A DNA stretch of 64,000 nt from Sinohyriopsis cumingii (lineage: Eukaryota; Mollusca; Bivalvia; Unionida; Unionidae), in the NCBI GenBank assembly GCA_028554795.2, contig CM068827.1:77435677-77499676 (forward strand), read 5' to 3'. The notes beneath the pieces were generated by a model that searched no databases, had not been told where the DNA came from, and was given only the letters and a program-made list of their open reading frames with translations. A program made the position numbers and the translations under genes. Of this stretch, positions 52,903 to 64,000 are shown one piece after another; positions within the stretch are counted from its first letter, which is position 1; every line of letters begins with the position of its first letter.

Positions 52903-55900
52903 CCAGGCAATCTTACAATCATTACAAACCGTGTGGATGGCGACACGTAATATATTCATTTCTTTAACAAGCCATTACAGATATGTATCTCTGTTCTCTT
53001 TGTTCGCATTCATTTATGCAATACAGTTATATAAACAAATTACTGAAATTAAACATTTTCAAACTAGACTGTTGTTCACATTGGTATTATTTTACCTCAC
53101 GAATAGCATAATAATAGATCAACCATATACGGCATTTGTTATAAGAAAAAAGACTTCTTCGGTATCTACCGCCGGGAAATGAGAGTAAGCTGAGGTTGAA
53201 AACAATATGTTGGACAGAATGTTTGACAATGGCTTCTCGGATGATGCTTGCGTGCACAGTGACACCAAACTTGGCACAAAGAGAGAGAGAGAGAGAGAGA
53301 GAGATACCAAGGACTTCGCGGCTACAGTCTTGAAAATCAAAGTATAAAAGACTCAGAATTGATGACAAAACGTTTAAGCACTGCTGAAAATGCCCCCCCC
53401 CCCCCACACACGTTGGGTGAAAACTTTACTCTATGTTTATTTAAAAACTTAAATCTTTGCAAATCTGTTTACTTTAATGAAGCCGGACGGCTTGAACAAT
53501 GAACCAGAAAATTAATAGTTATTGTTCCCAGCCACGGCAATGGTGACACAGGGAAGACACATTCCACAATATAAACAATTTTAACTACCGAACCTATCCA
53601 AAATCGATGTCAGTTTCAGAGTTTCGAAATTATGGTCTGCGGAATATTTCAACAAGTTTAAATAAGGAACTTTTAATTTGTCTATTAATATTACTGGTGA
53701 CTTGAAAATGTTTATAAAATCGAACAATACAACTGACACATGTTTGCAACATTAAGGTAGACACATCGAATACAAGAGCAGCTGCTTTGACTGTGACGGA
53801 CTGTGACGCAAATGTATAAGAATTACATATAGTTACAATATTGTTGAGCCTTTTTCATGACTGGGCAAGCGTATAGCTGTTTATATTGAAACTTATTCCG
53901 ACGTTCAAATAGAAAACAATGAGAAGAAAATAGAACAATATTGTTTAGAAATTTCTTCTTAAAAATGTCCAAATAATATTTAAAGTCGTCCACATGTTAG
54001 ATATCGAATCTTCGTTTTCTTAATGAAATATATGCTTAAATTATCAGCTTTAATTTCAGTGTATCAATACTTTTTATAAAAAAAAACATAATCGATCTTT
54101 ATTCTGTTAAAAGGAAATATCTGATACATATGTGTCTGTTCTTGCATACCTAAACTGAATCATGATATTTCTTATTTACTCCGTTTTGGACTGATACATA
54201 TGGGATGTGTATATTGGTATGTATGGTAAAATACAAGATGGGATGTGTATATGGTTATGTATGGTACAATAAATAGAAATACTGACCAAACGATGACAAT
54301 ATCTGTAACGCTCAGCCCATTTTTTAAAAATTTTTTTTTTAAGCTTTAATAGGTCTGGGCAATCTGTTTTTGATGCTAACACAAAAGCAGACGTCCTTGT
54401 ATCGAAATGTGTCACCGGTATGTTGTTGTCTGCTCTCGCCAATATTCCAGATTTACACTGGCACAAAAGCTCACACACATATGCACAACATTTACTTCAT
54501 AATCCAATACATGTGGCCTTAAATTTCGCAGCTTTATACAGTTTCTTAATTCCATCCCACAAAGATACAAATTTGTTAAATGATCACAAATTATTCGAGA
54601 GTACATTGGACCTAAATATAAGATTACTAACGTGCATACCGGGTAGTATGTCCTATGAACAAGTGCGAAAACCAACTGTTTCTTCTCTGAAGCATTAAAT
54701 GCCTGTTGAAAAACATGTCATTAATCAACATGATGTGGTCTGTGTTTTTAACAAAGCAACAGTAATCAAAAACAAATATCGGTTATAAATTAAAAAGCAT
54801 AATGCATTAATAATGTACTTATTGCTCGGATGGCTGTCTAGTATTATACGACACTTCAGCGAGGTCTTTAGCGAAGATTATCCTAAGCTCGGGTCACGCA
54901 AGGCGACAAACCTCTCTATTAAAGTAACGTTGGAATGAAAGCACACTCCTTCCTAATCGGAAACGATCATAAAGACAAAATTAGACATACGGTAGGTACC
55001 ATAGCATACATAGCAATACACCAGGACCGCCATAGCAGGCTAAATTTATAGTGGGACAATTGGTCAGGACAAGCACTTTTTTTCATCGAGGCCTTCTAGA
55101 GGTTTCTAGAACTCTTAGAACAACCTGATACCACAAAAGGCTTCCCATGACTAGAAACTAGCCCTAAAACCCACGCCAACCTAGAATCTAAAGAGTAAAC
55201 CGGGCTGTTTTTGGACCTGGATACAGAGAGCTCATATCGACCAGCTCACGCACCACAATTAGCGAGGCGCCAAAACACGTACCGCAATGTCCCCACGTCT
55301 AAAACTATGCGATATACTCAACAGCCGATTAGATACGTGTGCTTGTAGAAAATATTGAGACCCCACAATTAGGAAAGTAAGTTTGACAACTAAAAGAAGG
55401 CAAGCAACTCGACAAACAATTACAGAAACGTAGTTGTAGCAAAATGCAGTGCCCCAGAGGTATCCGGGCAGCACGAGAGCCATGGCAAGGCAAGAAACAG
55501 TCTGGATAACCTTCTAAGAAATGGAATTCTAGGCGGTAAAAGGGCGGAGGTATAGATCAAACAAGAGAACACTTTCATGTCTTCATTGAGAACCTCTACG
55601 GAATTGAGTACCTATCAAAGTGAAACGTTTGAAAGACGATATGGACAAACGGCTAGACTAGGTCCACCAATTAAGCTATGGGAGCCATCCACCTCGACAA
55701 AAGCAAGTCCGAAATTCAGACACTGTACATACTGTCTTCTTGACGACAAAAACGGACATGGGAAGAACATTCAAACAGACTGAGCTCCTGACCAACCAAT
55801 AAGCATGCTTCTCTTGGGCACATATCTTCTATCCTAAGCGAACCAACCCTGCAGACGAAGTACTATATATCCCCGACCGCTTGCATACAGCGCCATTGAC

Positions 55901-56699
55901 ACAATCGAGATAGGCGTTGTAAGAGATCGTAGCCGAGGAAGAAATGGCCTACCATACGGCAGTGAAGGTATCCTTGCCAGAAGAGGCATGAAACCCTCCA
56001 GATAGTTTTATAACGCAACGCTAGGGAAGTTCAGTGTGGAAAACGCAAGTGGCACGAAGACAATGGATGTGCCACCATTCTTAATTTTGGTCACTGAAGA
56101 TGCCGAAAACTAATGTTATTGTGCCAAAAAGGAAAAACCCCACTATGAATCATTTTCGACAGATGTAGAGATAGGCGGCGAAACAGTGATAATTATATAC
56201 ACTCCGCCGAAAGATAAGCATACAAAACGTTGTCATGTATTTCCCTCTTATTGTGATATTTGCAAAGCGCGGAGGGGGTGAACTGGTTGAGAAGGTCTGC
56301 TGTCTAGAACGGGAGTGGTTTGTGGGGTTGTGAAAGTCTGTCGTCTAGATCAGGCCCTATTTATTCACGCATCCAACATTTTATTTTGCATACATAGTTT
56401 ACAATCAGTTTTTTACTGAGAGAAACGCTATTTCAAAGAAAATTTCTTGCACAGCTGCAGATTCCCTTTCTAAAAAGAACAGTGGCAATCAGAGACTAGG
56501 TCCATATGGATGGTCATTCTACTGTTTGCCAGATATTTGTTGCAGATTGTTGTGAGTACCACACGTGCAAAGCATCTCGTTGACAATGACTATTACTGCC
56601 GTGGTGCAGGGTGTGATCAAGAAAACTTAGTTGATTTCCTCAGCACCAAGAATTATGAGCAGTGTAACATTTTTCCTATTGCCGCCTCAAACGCTTGCG
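52903..56699. other. Intergenic DNA, no firm gene
   Basis: A (GA)n microsatellite is at about 53280-53303 and a C homopolymer near 53393-53404. An open frame at 54420-54698 (M-L-L-S-A-L-A-N-I-P-D-L-H-W) and another at 55577-55783 match nothing I know. From about 54,850 the sequence is less AT-rich and may be old retroelement DNA. Two similar 45-base segments (GTCTGCTGTCTAGAACGGGA and GTCTGTCGTCTAGATC) lie at 56290-56360. Confidence 0.4.
53280..53303. repeat. (GA)n microsatellite
   Basis: About 12 GA units without interruption. Confidence 0.95.
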
Positions 56700-57840
56700 C
56701 AACGTTTGGATCTTTAAGCTTTTAAAGTTCAAAGTTGATCCTAGACTATCAGTCTTCTTCAGCAGGTCATGACTGCTGCCCATGTAAGCTATTGGCAAGC
56801 TACGTGTTATGGCAATGTTAAGCCTAGTCCGGACGCGATTCCTCAGCTAGATGTGCTCAATACAGTCGTAAAGTTTTCCGTCTGAAATATGTCTCTTCTA
56901 AATAATTTATGGCTGTTCATTAGCGTTAGTGTAGATGGAGATGTCAAGGAACTTGAGTCCCCTCTCATTCGTATGTTCATTATAGTATGTATCACAGACT
57001 TCCCGCCAGTCTGCCTGTGCGTCATTCTGCAACATTGGCATTCCAGTCTCCTTCAATAACTGCGCTGTTCTTCTTGGGTGTCTGTTTAACGGAAGCTTAA
57101 ATCTGGTCGGAAAACTCATCCACTTTCTCGTCGTCAAATATGGTGATGTTGAAGGGAGATGCCCTCGGTTGGAAGGTAATCGTCTTGTTAGACACTGGTC
57201 GGCAACATTGCACTGGCAATGTCTTTATGTACCATAAATCTGACTCCATGCTTTATGCTTGTACTCATTCTCACATAAGTAAATGCCCGTGTCCTTCATA
57301 AGTTGATCTCTCCTAAATTCTTCTGGCACATATCGCAGAATCCAAGTATGTGCCATCGGTAGCTTCCGATCTCATGGATTACCTCCTCGAGTTTAGCTAC
57401 TAGTCCTAATGTTCCACATTCCAGTGCAGATGCTATGTCTTGCCCGTATACTGATAGTGGTTGCGTCAGTAGAATAGTTATTACTTCAGTCCTAGTGTTC
57501 ATCGGATGGCAAGGTCGTTGGTAACCTAGGCTGAGACTGATCCGGTATAAAAAAGTTATCTATTTACATTTCGTCACCCCTGGCGTATCATGTGCAGGTG
57601 CACTTTGGCGGATTCCATTCCCCTCCTGACTGTAGACCACAACCGATGGCCATGTTACTGTATGGTTCGCACTTGTCTTGAACGTGTGGCCGTTGAGTAC
57701 ATCTTGGAATTCTTCCACCCTGGTCATTGACTACAGCTTCGAAGATTTCCGCCCTGTGATGTCATGTTATCATTAGCCTATTTCTCCAATATGTAGAGAG
57801 ACTCATGGAGGTGGGAGTCTTGGACACTGCCTGTCCAGTC
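56700..57840 (-). pseudogene. LINE endonuclease relic (craniofacial development protein 2-like type)
   Basis: On the minus strand: a leader-like segment with S-I-C-T-G-M-W-N (about 57440-57410), H-E-I-G-S-Y-R-W-H-I-L-G-F-C (57370-57330), G-V-R-F-M-V-H-K-D-I-A-S (near 57240), P-K-K-N-S-A-V-I-E-G-D-W-N-A (near 57050), A-D-W-R-E-V-C, T-N-E-R-G-L-K-F-L-D (about 56990-56940) and a damaged S-x-H-D-L-L (near 56765). This is the apurinic endonuclease domain of a non-LTR retrotransposon ORF2, of the kind often misnamed craniofacial development protein 2-like. Frameshifts and stops abound, and no reverse transcriptase part follows. Confidence 0.7.
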
Positions 57841-59729
57841 CAAACAAATTCTTAATTCTTGTCTAGTATGGTAACCCTTCTTAATGTTATAGCCATACCA
57901 CACACCCGAAACAGTTTCTTGTGTGAAAACATATTATTGCCATGTAAGCATCACTTTTGCTAGCAAACAACACTGTTTCTAAAGAATCCCGGTGGTTTGA
58001 GTGTTGTGTATTTTTCATATCAAACTAGACTTTACAATATACAAAATTCAGTGTACATAAGACATATAAAAGCTAGGTATGCAATGCTAAATGCCGTAAA
58101 ATCCCGGTACAAAATTTATGTTATATCAAAAAACCCAAATATTATTTTTGAAGCAAGGAGGTTGTTACTTGCAAATCAAGTCCATTATTAAATCATCTAA
58201 AAGAATATAACCGAAACAATAAACATAAAAATCATAACGAACTGTTTATGGGACACCAATTGTGGGTCAAGTGGCAGTTACCCCTTGCTTTCGTATTTAG
58301 GTTGACCTTTGCCTTGTTTAGCAAGCAAGCCACACCTTGTACAACCCGTTTATTATTAGCATGAATAATCCATGAAAGTGAAGTGGACCGAGCAAGCAGT
58401 AACCGGAAAAACAGCCACTGTCACGAACGTTCTACACTTACCATTGCCATATTCGCAATCACCGAATCTTACCGCCTTTGTTGAGCCGCTTCATTAATAA
58501 TTGACCTATCGCCACTTCTCAATCATTCTGATCAATTAACCAATCAGCGAGCGTAAATTAGACAAACCTCCAGGCATTGCTTTCGTCCGCCATTTTCCTC
58601 CGACAAGCTGCCTGTGACAATAATGAATTGATTATGAAACGTATTTACATATTTGGCAATGATTAGTTTATTTCTCGATCGATAAGGGTGAAAATAAGTC
58701 AGTGGTGGCCTTGCAATTCTTACATTCAATATCCATGTCGTCTAAATGGAGGAATTAGATTTATTCCTTTCCCGATACATAAACAAAATTTCGATGGATT
58801 AAGACATCTTTTGCTCGCGTGTACGATTAGCTGAGTATGGAAACAATTGAAGGCCATTTAGTTTGCATAAAAGTATATAGAAAAACATGTCCTGTCGATG
58901 GGTCGAAAAAAGAAGAAATTGAAATTAAAATATATATGTAAACATAAACGTTCTAGAATACTGGTGGAAAATCCACTAACTTTCGGGATTTGGTGTATAT
59001 TTCTTGTATCGGCAGCAGTGAATCCCAGACTCATTATTGTAAAGTTAAAAAAATTACACTTCAATGTTGACTTGTCCCAACAATAGTGATTATTCGTCGC
59101 GATGTTTCAGACACTTGAATGACTCTTTAAGGGTGGGGATACAAAAATGTAATAAAGAAATATAAAAACACAAACAATGGTTTCAGATAATTATCATCCG
59201 ATATAATAAGCAAGTATTTACGTGTTTACATCAACAGACAGCATTGTTCAAAATTCCATCTGTCGAACACAGTAGAACTTTAAAATTGTGTACTTAAGCC
59301 ATACATGTATAAGACTGTTATTTTGTTAAAAATGGGGTCCTTATGAGAAACTGGCGACCGCCTGAGGTACCTGCTGGTGGCGATGACGAGAGGTCAGTGA
59401 ACAAAGTTCCGTATATTTAATTTGTATTGTTTATTGGTTTTCTTAATGATTATATGTTATATACATTTATATTATGTACCTGACCTTGTCGAAAATCAAG
59501 TCCATTTTGTACCTGCCCAGTAACATTTATTTTGTAAACAACATAATACATAGCTAATATTTTCCTATGACTTAGGATTAATTATTCAGATAATTATTAA
59601 ATAAACATGTTTATTTTTTCTTTTGGTATATGACACTGGAATTCCCCCATAAAAACCAGGTATACCTGATGTTTCCCAGGTTCTTTATTATAATTTAGTA
59701 ATAAACCTTATCTTGTTGACAATTTAAAA
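57841..59729. other. No gene seen
   Basis: AT-rich intergenic DNA; short open frames only. Confidence 0.45.
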
Positions 59730-60295
59730 ATCTTATAGAAATGAACTTTTGACTCTCATACTGGTTCTATTTTTTATCTTGTTTTTTTTTATATAATCTT
59801 GTTTACTTGAGAGATTACTTATTCCTGCGTTTAACAAATAATGCAGAATAAGTAGTATTGTTGTGTTAAATAGTTCATTTGGGTTGAATTATTCATTCAA
59901 ATTGTTATTAACCAGAATTACAAAGTTCTCATCAATAATATTCTTGGACTGCAACATTAATTTAGAATTTTGGGGAATTCAGACAAGAACATTTTTGGAT
60001 TATAGTATTGTGATAGATCAAAAGACTGCTAGCACACTAAATACAACTGGCTCACTAGCAAATTTGAAACTACACGCACATCAACACATTCAATATTAGA
60101 AATTATTTGGAATACCAATGGAATTCAGTTGGAACATCACACATTTGAACTTGTGATGACACTATTAGGACTATTTGGGATTTAATTCGCATTACTGTAA
60201 GTTCTTTTAAATATACACTTTGTCTTCCAGGGATATAAATTATTGGTTCTTGCTCTTTTCAGTTACTTTGTGTAAGACCATATAGTCATATTAGC
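59730..60295 (+). mobile_element. LTR of the Gmr1-like family, plus-strand copy
   Basis: Shares ACTTTTGACTCTCATACTGG, ACATTTTTGGATTATA, GGACTATTTGGGATTTAATT, GGGATATAAATTATT and the end AAGACCATATAGTCATATTA with 23215-23809. It lies directly upstream of a pol relic on the same strand. Confidence 0.7.
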
Positions 60296-60349
60296 TTTAA
60301 AAGTTGGATAGACAGGAAATTCTTAGTCTAGCCAATGAAACTGCATTCA

Positions 60350-61660
60350 ATGGTTATTTAGGAGTCAATAAGACTTCACACTGGGGGTCAGCTGAAGAAT
60401 CATTAAGTTTAAGTCCTTTTGAACTTGTTTTTGGCCATACTGTCTGTATATCATTGAATGTTTAGGGAGAAAACTCTTTCTACCGATGACTCAGAGCTTA
60501 ATCTTCTTTATTATGTCTCTAAGTTTGACAATAAGCTCTCTTGCCCATATCTCAAAATCCTCTTTCGGGTAAGTATTATGCTCTTTATACAGTAAAAAGA
60601 AAGTTAGTTAAATTATGTTAACAACACTCCTGGGAGGCGGGAACATATACAATCTGCCATATAAACATGCTAAATAGATAGAGATAATCCTGTTAATGAG
60701 TCTATCAATTTAGTTGTGCCTATCCCACACATTTCGGTTTTAAACGATGTCTTGCAATCAGACTGGAGTGACTTTGCTGTAATTGGTCTTCGGAATTCCG
60801 ATATTTGACATAATCTGGACCAGAAACTTTTGCATCTACATACACAAGAAAGGAATGGGTTAAAACAGCTGATATGTGAATATGTAAACTTATTTCCAGA
60901 TGTTACAACACAAACTAATAAAATCTACCATGATGTTGAAATTGTATATTCTACGTAAGTGAATCCTCTCAAGCAGAAAAGTTTGATAAAGGAAATTGAA
61001 TATTTGTCTCAGAATGATTTTATTGAACCAAGCAAAGTAATTGGAGTTCGCCATGTATACTAGTGCCAAAACCAGATAATACTCTACCTATGTGCACTGA
61101 AAACAAAACATTGAACAATGTCACCAAAACAATTTTATTTGTAATACCAACAAACAATGACCGCATTGACAAAATCGGAAATGAAAAATACGTCACCAAT
61201 TTCGACTTGTAGTGAGAATTTTGGCAAATTCCACTTACGGAAGAGCAAACGAAATGTCGGCATTTGTATCTCCCGCGTAGACTTTACCAATATAAAGTGA
61301 ATCCTTTCGGTATGAAAAATTCTCTTTCAACATTCGAGCGTTTAATGAACATGGTGCATCTCATGTAGATGGCTTTGATGCACACATCGAAGACATCATT
61401 ATATACAGTGACGCCTTAAAAGACCACCTGGAAACTATCCAAAATTCTTTCTTCGATTGCATGAGACAAATCTGACAATTAATTTCACTGAAAGTGAGTT
61501 TTTGCCGAGCTCGTATTACAGTTCTTAGGAAATAATGTGGAACATCGTCAAGGTCAACCTGTTAAAGTTAAGCTCTTGCAGGAATATAACTTCGGCATTA
61601 GGCACATCAAGGGAAACGGGAATCTGAGTGCAGATGTACTTTCACGTAGCTTTGTACTTT
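60350..61660 (+). pseudogene. Ty3/Gypsy relic, copy 3 (integrase end, RT, RNase H end)
   Basis: Plus strand, in order: integrase C-terminal motif S-L-S-P-F-E-L-V-F-G-H (60400-60435); the linker to RT with L-F-P-D-V-T-T-Q-T-N-K (60890-60920); RT pieces (E-I-E-Y-L-S-Q-N-D-F-I-E-P, W-Q-I-P-L-T-E-E-Q, Y-Q-Y-K-V-N-P-F-G-M-K-N, 60990-61320); a damaged active-site region near 61380-61410; and the RNase H end (H-I-K-G-N-G-N-L-S-A-D-V-L-S-R, 61600-61650). Integrase before RT is again the Gmr1-like order. Stops and frameshifts throughout. Confidence 0.78.
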
Positions 61661-62474
61661 AGTACTTTGTTTTATATAGTTTGTGTCATTCATACGGCAT
61701 CTTTCTTTTCGTTTATGAGGGGAGGTGTTATGTATATCTATATTTTATTACTTTTGGTGCATGACTGTATCTATTTTTTGTTTCAATTATGTCACGTTGA
61801 TTGCATATGATCTGTAAATATGTGTTGTCAAGTTTCTAATAATCAACATATTTACAAGTTTTGAGCTATTTGTGGTTAGCTAGTTAAAGTCAGGTGGACT
61901 ACACTACACGAGTAAGCATCATGAAATATTAGATGGAATTGTAAGGTCTGTCATGCAGGGTATATTGTAAAATATAGTCTAAAAGACTCTTGGAGATGTA
62001 TATAAGGACAGAACTGGCATTTTGATGTAGTTTTTCAGCCAGGTAAGACCTCTCAGGCCCACCTTGAACTCTTGTTAAATAACTGACGTGATCCTGTTTG
62101 TAAGGGAATGGAACTAAATGCATACGCAATGCCTTTTACTGGTTTGCAGATGCCGCATATGTTAAATTTCAGTTTTAAGGAAATTTTAAAAAAATCAAAA
62201 TGCATGTGACAAATGTATTTTCATTTACTTTGGGTACAATCAATAGATGCATCATCTGATATTTTGAAACCAAATCTGTAATTAAATGCGAATAAAATTT
62301 ATCTGCATAATCAGAGAATTGAAGTTTTAATTTAGCTTTAGCAAACGAGTCCAATGGGTTTTTATGAACTCAACAGAGCTGTCTGAGATGAATGTCTTAA
62401 CCGAGATATTTCATTCTACCTCGCAGATTTTGAAGCTAATATTCTCTGCTTTGCATCTGTTTCTAAAAGAAATG
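61661..62474. other. No gene seen
   Basis: AT-rich DNA; probably includes the old 3' LTR area of copy 3, but I cannot define it. Confidence 0.4.
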
Positions 62475-62477
62475 GGT

Positions 62478-62492
62478 GGCTCTGAAAAGGCT
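62478..62492 (-). terminator. Decayed histone-type stem-loop
   Basis: On the minus strand: CCAAAC, AGCCTTTTCAGAGCC, ACCCA. The 3' arm, loop and flank fit the consensus, but the 5' arm has lost a base and pairs poorly. It sits downstream of the small gene relic at 62744, as in the intact element. Confidence 0.6.
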
Positions 62493-62499
62493 GTTTGGA

Positions 62500-62744
62500 T
62501 GGGTTAACCATAGAGTGTCAACAAAGTTGGTACCATTTCACAATTCTTCTCCGTCTTCTCCTTACGGCCGGTCTGTAGATCAATACTCTCTTGAGGCATC
62601 CATCATTTCCACACATACTCTTTTCTTCCAAATAGCAGTGTCTGCAATGCGTATGATTGCCCAAGCTGCCTTGATGTACACTGGGTACTTTGGATTAAAT
62701 GGAATGCTGGAAATGATGGCGGAGAATTTATCGCCCGTCCACAT
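62500..62744 (-). pseudogene. Homologue of the Polinton left-end small protein, frameshifted
   Basis: From the ATG at 62744: M-W-T-G-D-K-F-S-A-I-I-S-S, Y-P-V-Y-I-K-A-A-W-A-I-I, D-T-A-I-W-K-K-R-V-C-V-E, ending at 62580 after 54 residues. The C-terminal part C-L-K-R-V-L-I-Y-R-P with an Arg-rich run continues in another frame to a stop at about 62510. Both parts align with the 76-residue protein at 44021-44251. It is a piece of a second, related Polinton end. Confidence 0.62.
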
Positions 62745-63017
62745 CTTGTCTGGTTGTCTTGCAAACAGGTGACACAGTGGGCCAACATGTCTCGATAATC
62801 TCGGACAGAATGAAACTAATTGTGAGGGTGCACCAATTATATCATGTTAATAGATTTCAGTCAGGGTGTGTTTTCTATCTTCCAATCACAATACAGTGGA
62901 CGCATGACGTCGCTTTCTGTATAAACCCATGAGCGTTCCTACGATTTCCTCACAGCGGAGCGATTGTGTTTGATCAATTGTTTGGAGCGTTGAAGATCAG
63001 AAAAATGAGGGAAAAAA
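62745..63017. other. Divergent promoter remnant of a second Polinton end
   Basis: Positionally matches 44252-44470. It contains ATGACGTCGC (CRE-like, about 62906) and GTATAAACC (TATA-like, about 62919). The following gene is lost: the ATG at 63006 gives only five codons. Confidence 0.5.
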
Positions 63018-64000
63018 GTTAAACACCGGAGAAAGAGGTTATTTATTCAGTTGGAGGACATGATTGTTTCTGATCACAGGACAAGTGCGTGCACGTAAAC
63101 ACCCGTGTCTATAAACTAGTAGATGAACGGAAAGTTCATTGCATGAGTTACGTTGAGTGACCAAAAAAGAGGACGACGTGTACGAGATCAAAATAATTAT
63201 AATAATTTTGCCCCATAACACTCAGTAAATAACTTACACATATTCATCCCATCAATGGTATGTATGTATTTTATTGCATGGTTTAGAACAAACGATCGAA
63301 ATTTAGTTGTTTTTTTCTTCAGAAAAATGAAAACGGAATTGTACCTTCATCATGACAAAGAGTACGTGATTACATCTTGTGAGAGTCAGTCTTTACACGT
63401 CTGTGCAATCAGCAACATGCCTTACCTTTGCCGCTGGAGAAGAGTTTAATCAATCAACGAAATCTGTCACAAGAATCGTGTAATAAAGTTTCAGATATCA
63501 TGTGTATGGTCCAAGCAGCCTGATCTAGTATGGGGCTAATTTACAGTACAACAAATACGAAAAACACCGTCAGATAGTTTAAATTACATCGTTCGGAAAG
63601 TCTGAATCATTCAATAAAAATGTAAAGTATTTCTTTGTTTGTAATGACTAAATTGAAACTAATAAAATAAAATACTTTTGTACATGAATGGTGTTAAAGA
63701 ATTTCATCAGTGTGAAGGACTCTGCCCTGTCCTTTCGTCCAGATGTCTGAACGGTAACCAATTAGTGTCTAAATTCGCACCACATCTGTTACGCAGTTTA
63801 GGAAAGGGATATACTTTGGCAGTCATTAAATATTCAAATCTTCACTTTTGAAGGAGCGAAATTGATATCATAGGTGGAGGAAAACAAAGACAGAATTTCT
63901 CCAAGCTGATGATGCAGGAACGAACTATTAAAAATAAATTTGTGGATATTTGTTGCGGTCGCAAGACTAATTCGTATCAAACTTATCAAAATAGCAATGG
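63018..64000. other. No gene seen
   Basis: AT-rich DNA with short open frames only; nothing recognisable up to the window edge. Confidence 0.45.

Noticed and set aside
52895-53182. 95-residue hydrophobic ORF starting at the right TIR edge
   Set aside because: Its start lies inside the TIR, it resembles nothing known, and the element's gene set does not need it; the hydrophobicity may be AT bias.

Overview
The window is eukaryotic DNA: AT-rich, with few host genes, tRNA-derived SINEs, LTR and LINE remnants, DNA transposons and a virus-like Polinton element. The mix (Polinton with an F54H12.2-like capsid gene, Gmr1-like Ty3/Gypsy copies, an intronless GT31 glycosyltransferase) suggests a marine invertebrate, most likely a bivalve mollusc. 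That assignment is inference; nothing in the sequence names the species.

Layout. 1-6.8 kb: AT-rich DNA with one convincing host gene, a GT31 beta-1,3-galactosyltransferase-like CDS (2037-3275 +). 6.9-15.1 kb: two decayed Ty3/Gypsy copies on the minus strand in which integrase lies before reverse transcriptase, then a complete hAT-like MITE with an 8-bp target duplication. 15.3-25 kb: SINEs, LTR fragments and minisatellite-like repeats. 24,975-32,281: a young Ty3/Gypsy element on the minus strand (two 196-bp LTRs differing at one base, CCCAA target duplication, tRNA-Leu-type primer site). Its integrase is split by a 2,389-bp DNA transposon with CACTGG ends and a 3-bp target duplication. 32.3-43.6 kb: pyrimidine tracts, SINEs, an integrase relic, dispersed repeats, and a relic of an adenain-like protease.

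About 43,650-52,902: a Polinton/Maverick-like element with roughly 280-bp terminal inverted repeats. It has a capsid gene, a Cys/His-rich gene, an adenain-type protease gene whose catalytic His is Arg, the ruined N-terminal part of a protein-primed DNA polymerase B, a double CCHC-knuckle gene with one nonsense codon, and several small coiled-coil genes. I see no integrase and no packaging ATPase, so it looks non-autonomous or decaying.

The most interesting signal is in that element. Five small genes, including both outward-reading terminal genes, end in a stem-loop of the kind that ends metazoan replication-dependent histone mRNAs (CCAAA, GGCCCTTTTCAGGGCC or a close variant, ACCCA, then a purine-rich stretch). 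The capsid-protease block instead ends at an ordinary AATAAA signal. Three tandem small genes at 50.5-52.65 kb share a promoter motif (GGGATGTTTTCC, T or A, TCACGTCCGCGC) just upstream of a TATA-like box. Together these suggest that the element ties part of its expression to SLBP-dependent, S-phase histone mRNA processing. A small gene at 44,471 also carries a classic A AAA AAC slippery heptamer exactly where the -1 frame takes over.

52.9-64 kb: a LINE endonuclease relic (minus), another Gmr1-like LTR and pol relic (plus), and a fragment of a second, related Polinton end (62.5-63.0 kb) with a homologous small gene and a decayed stem-loop.
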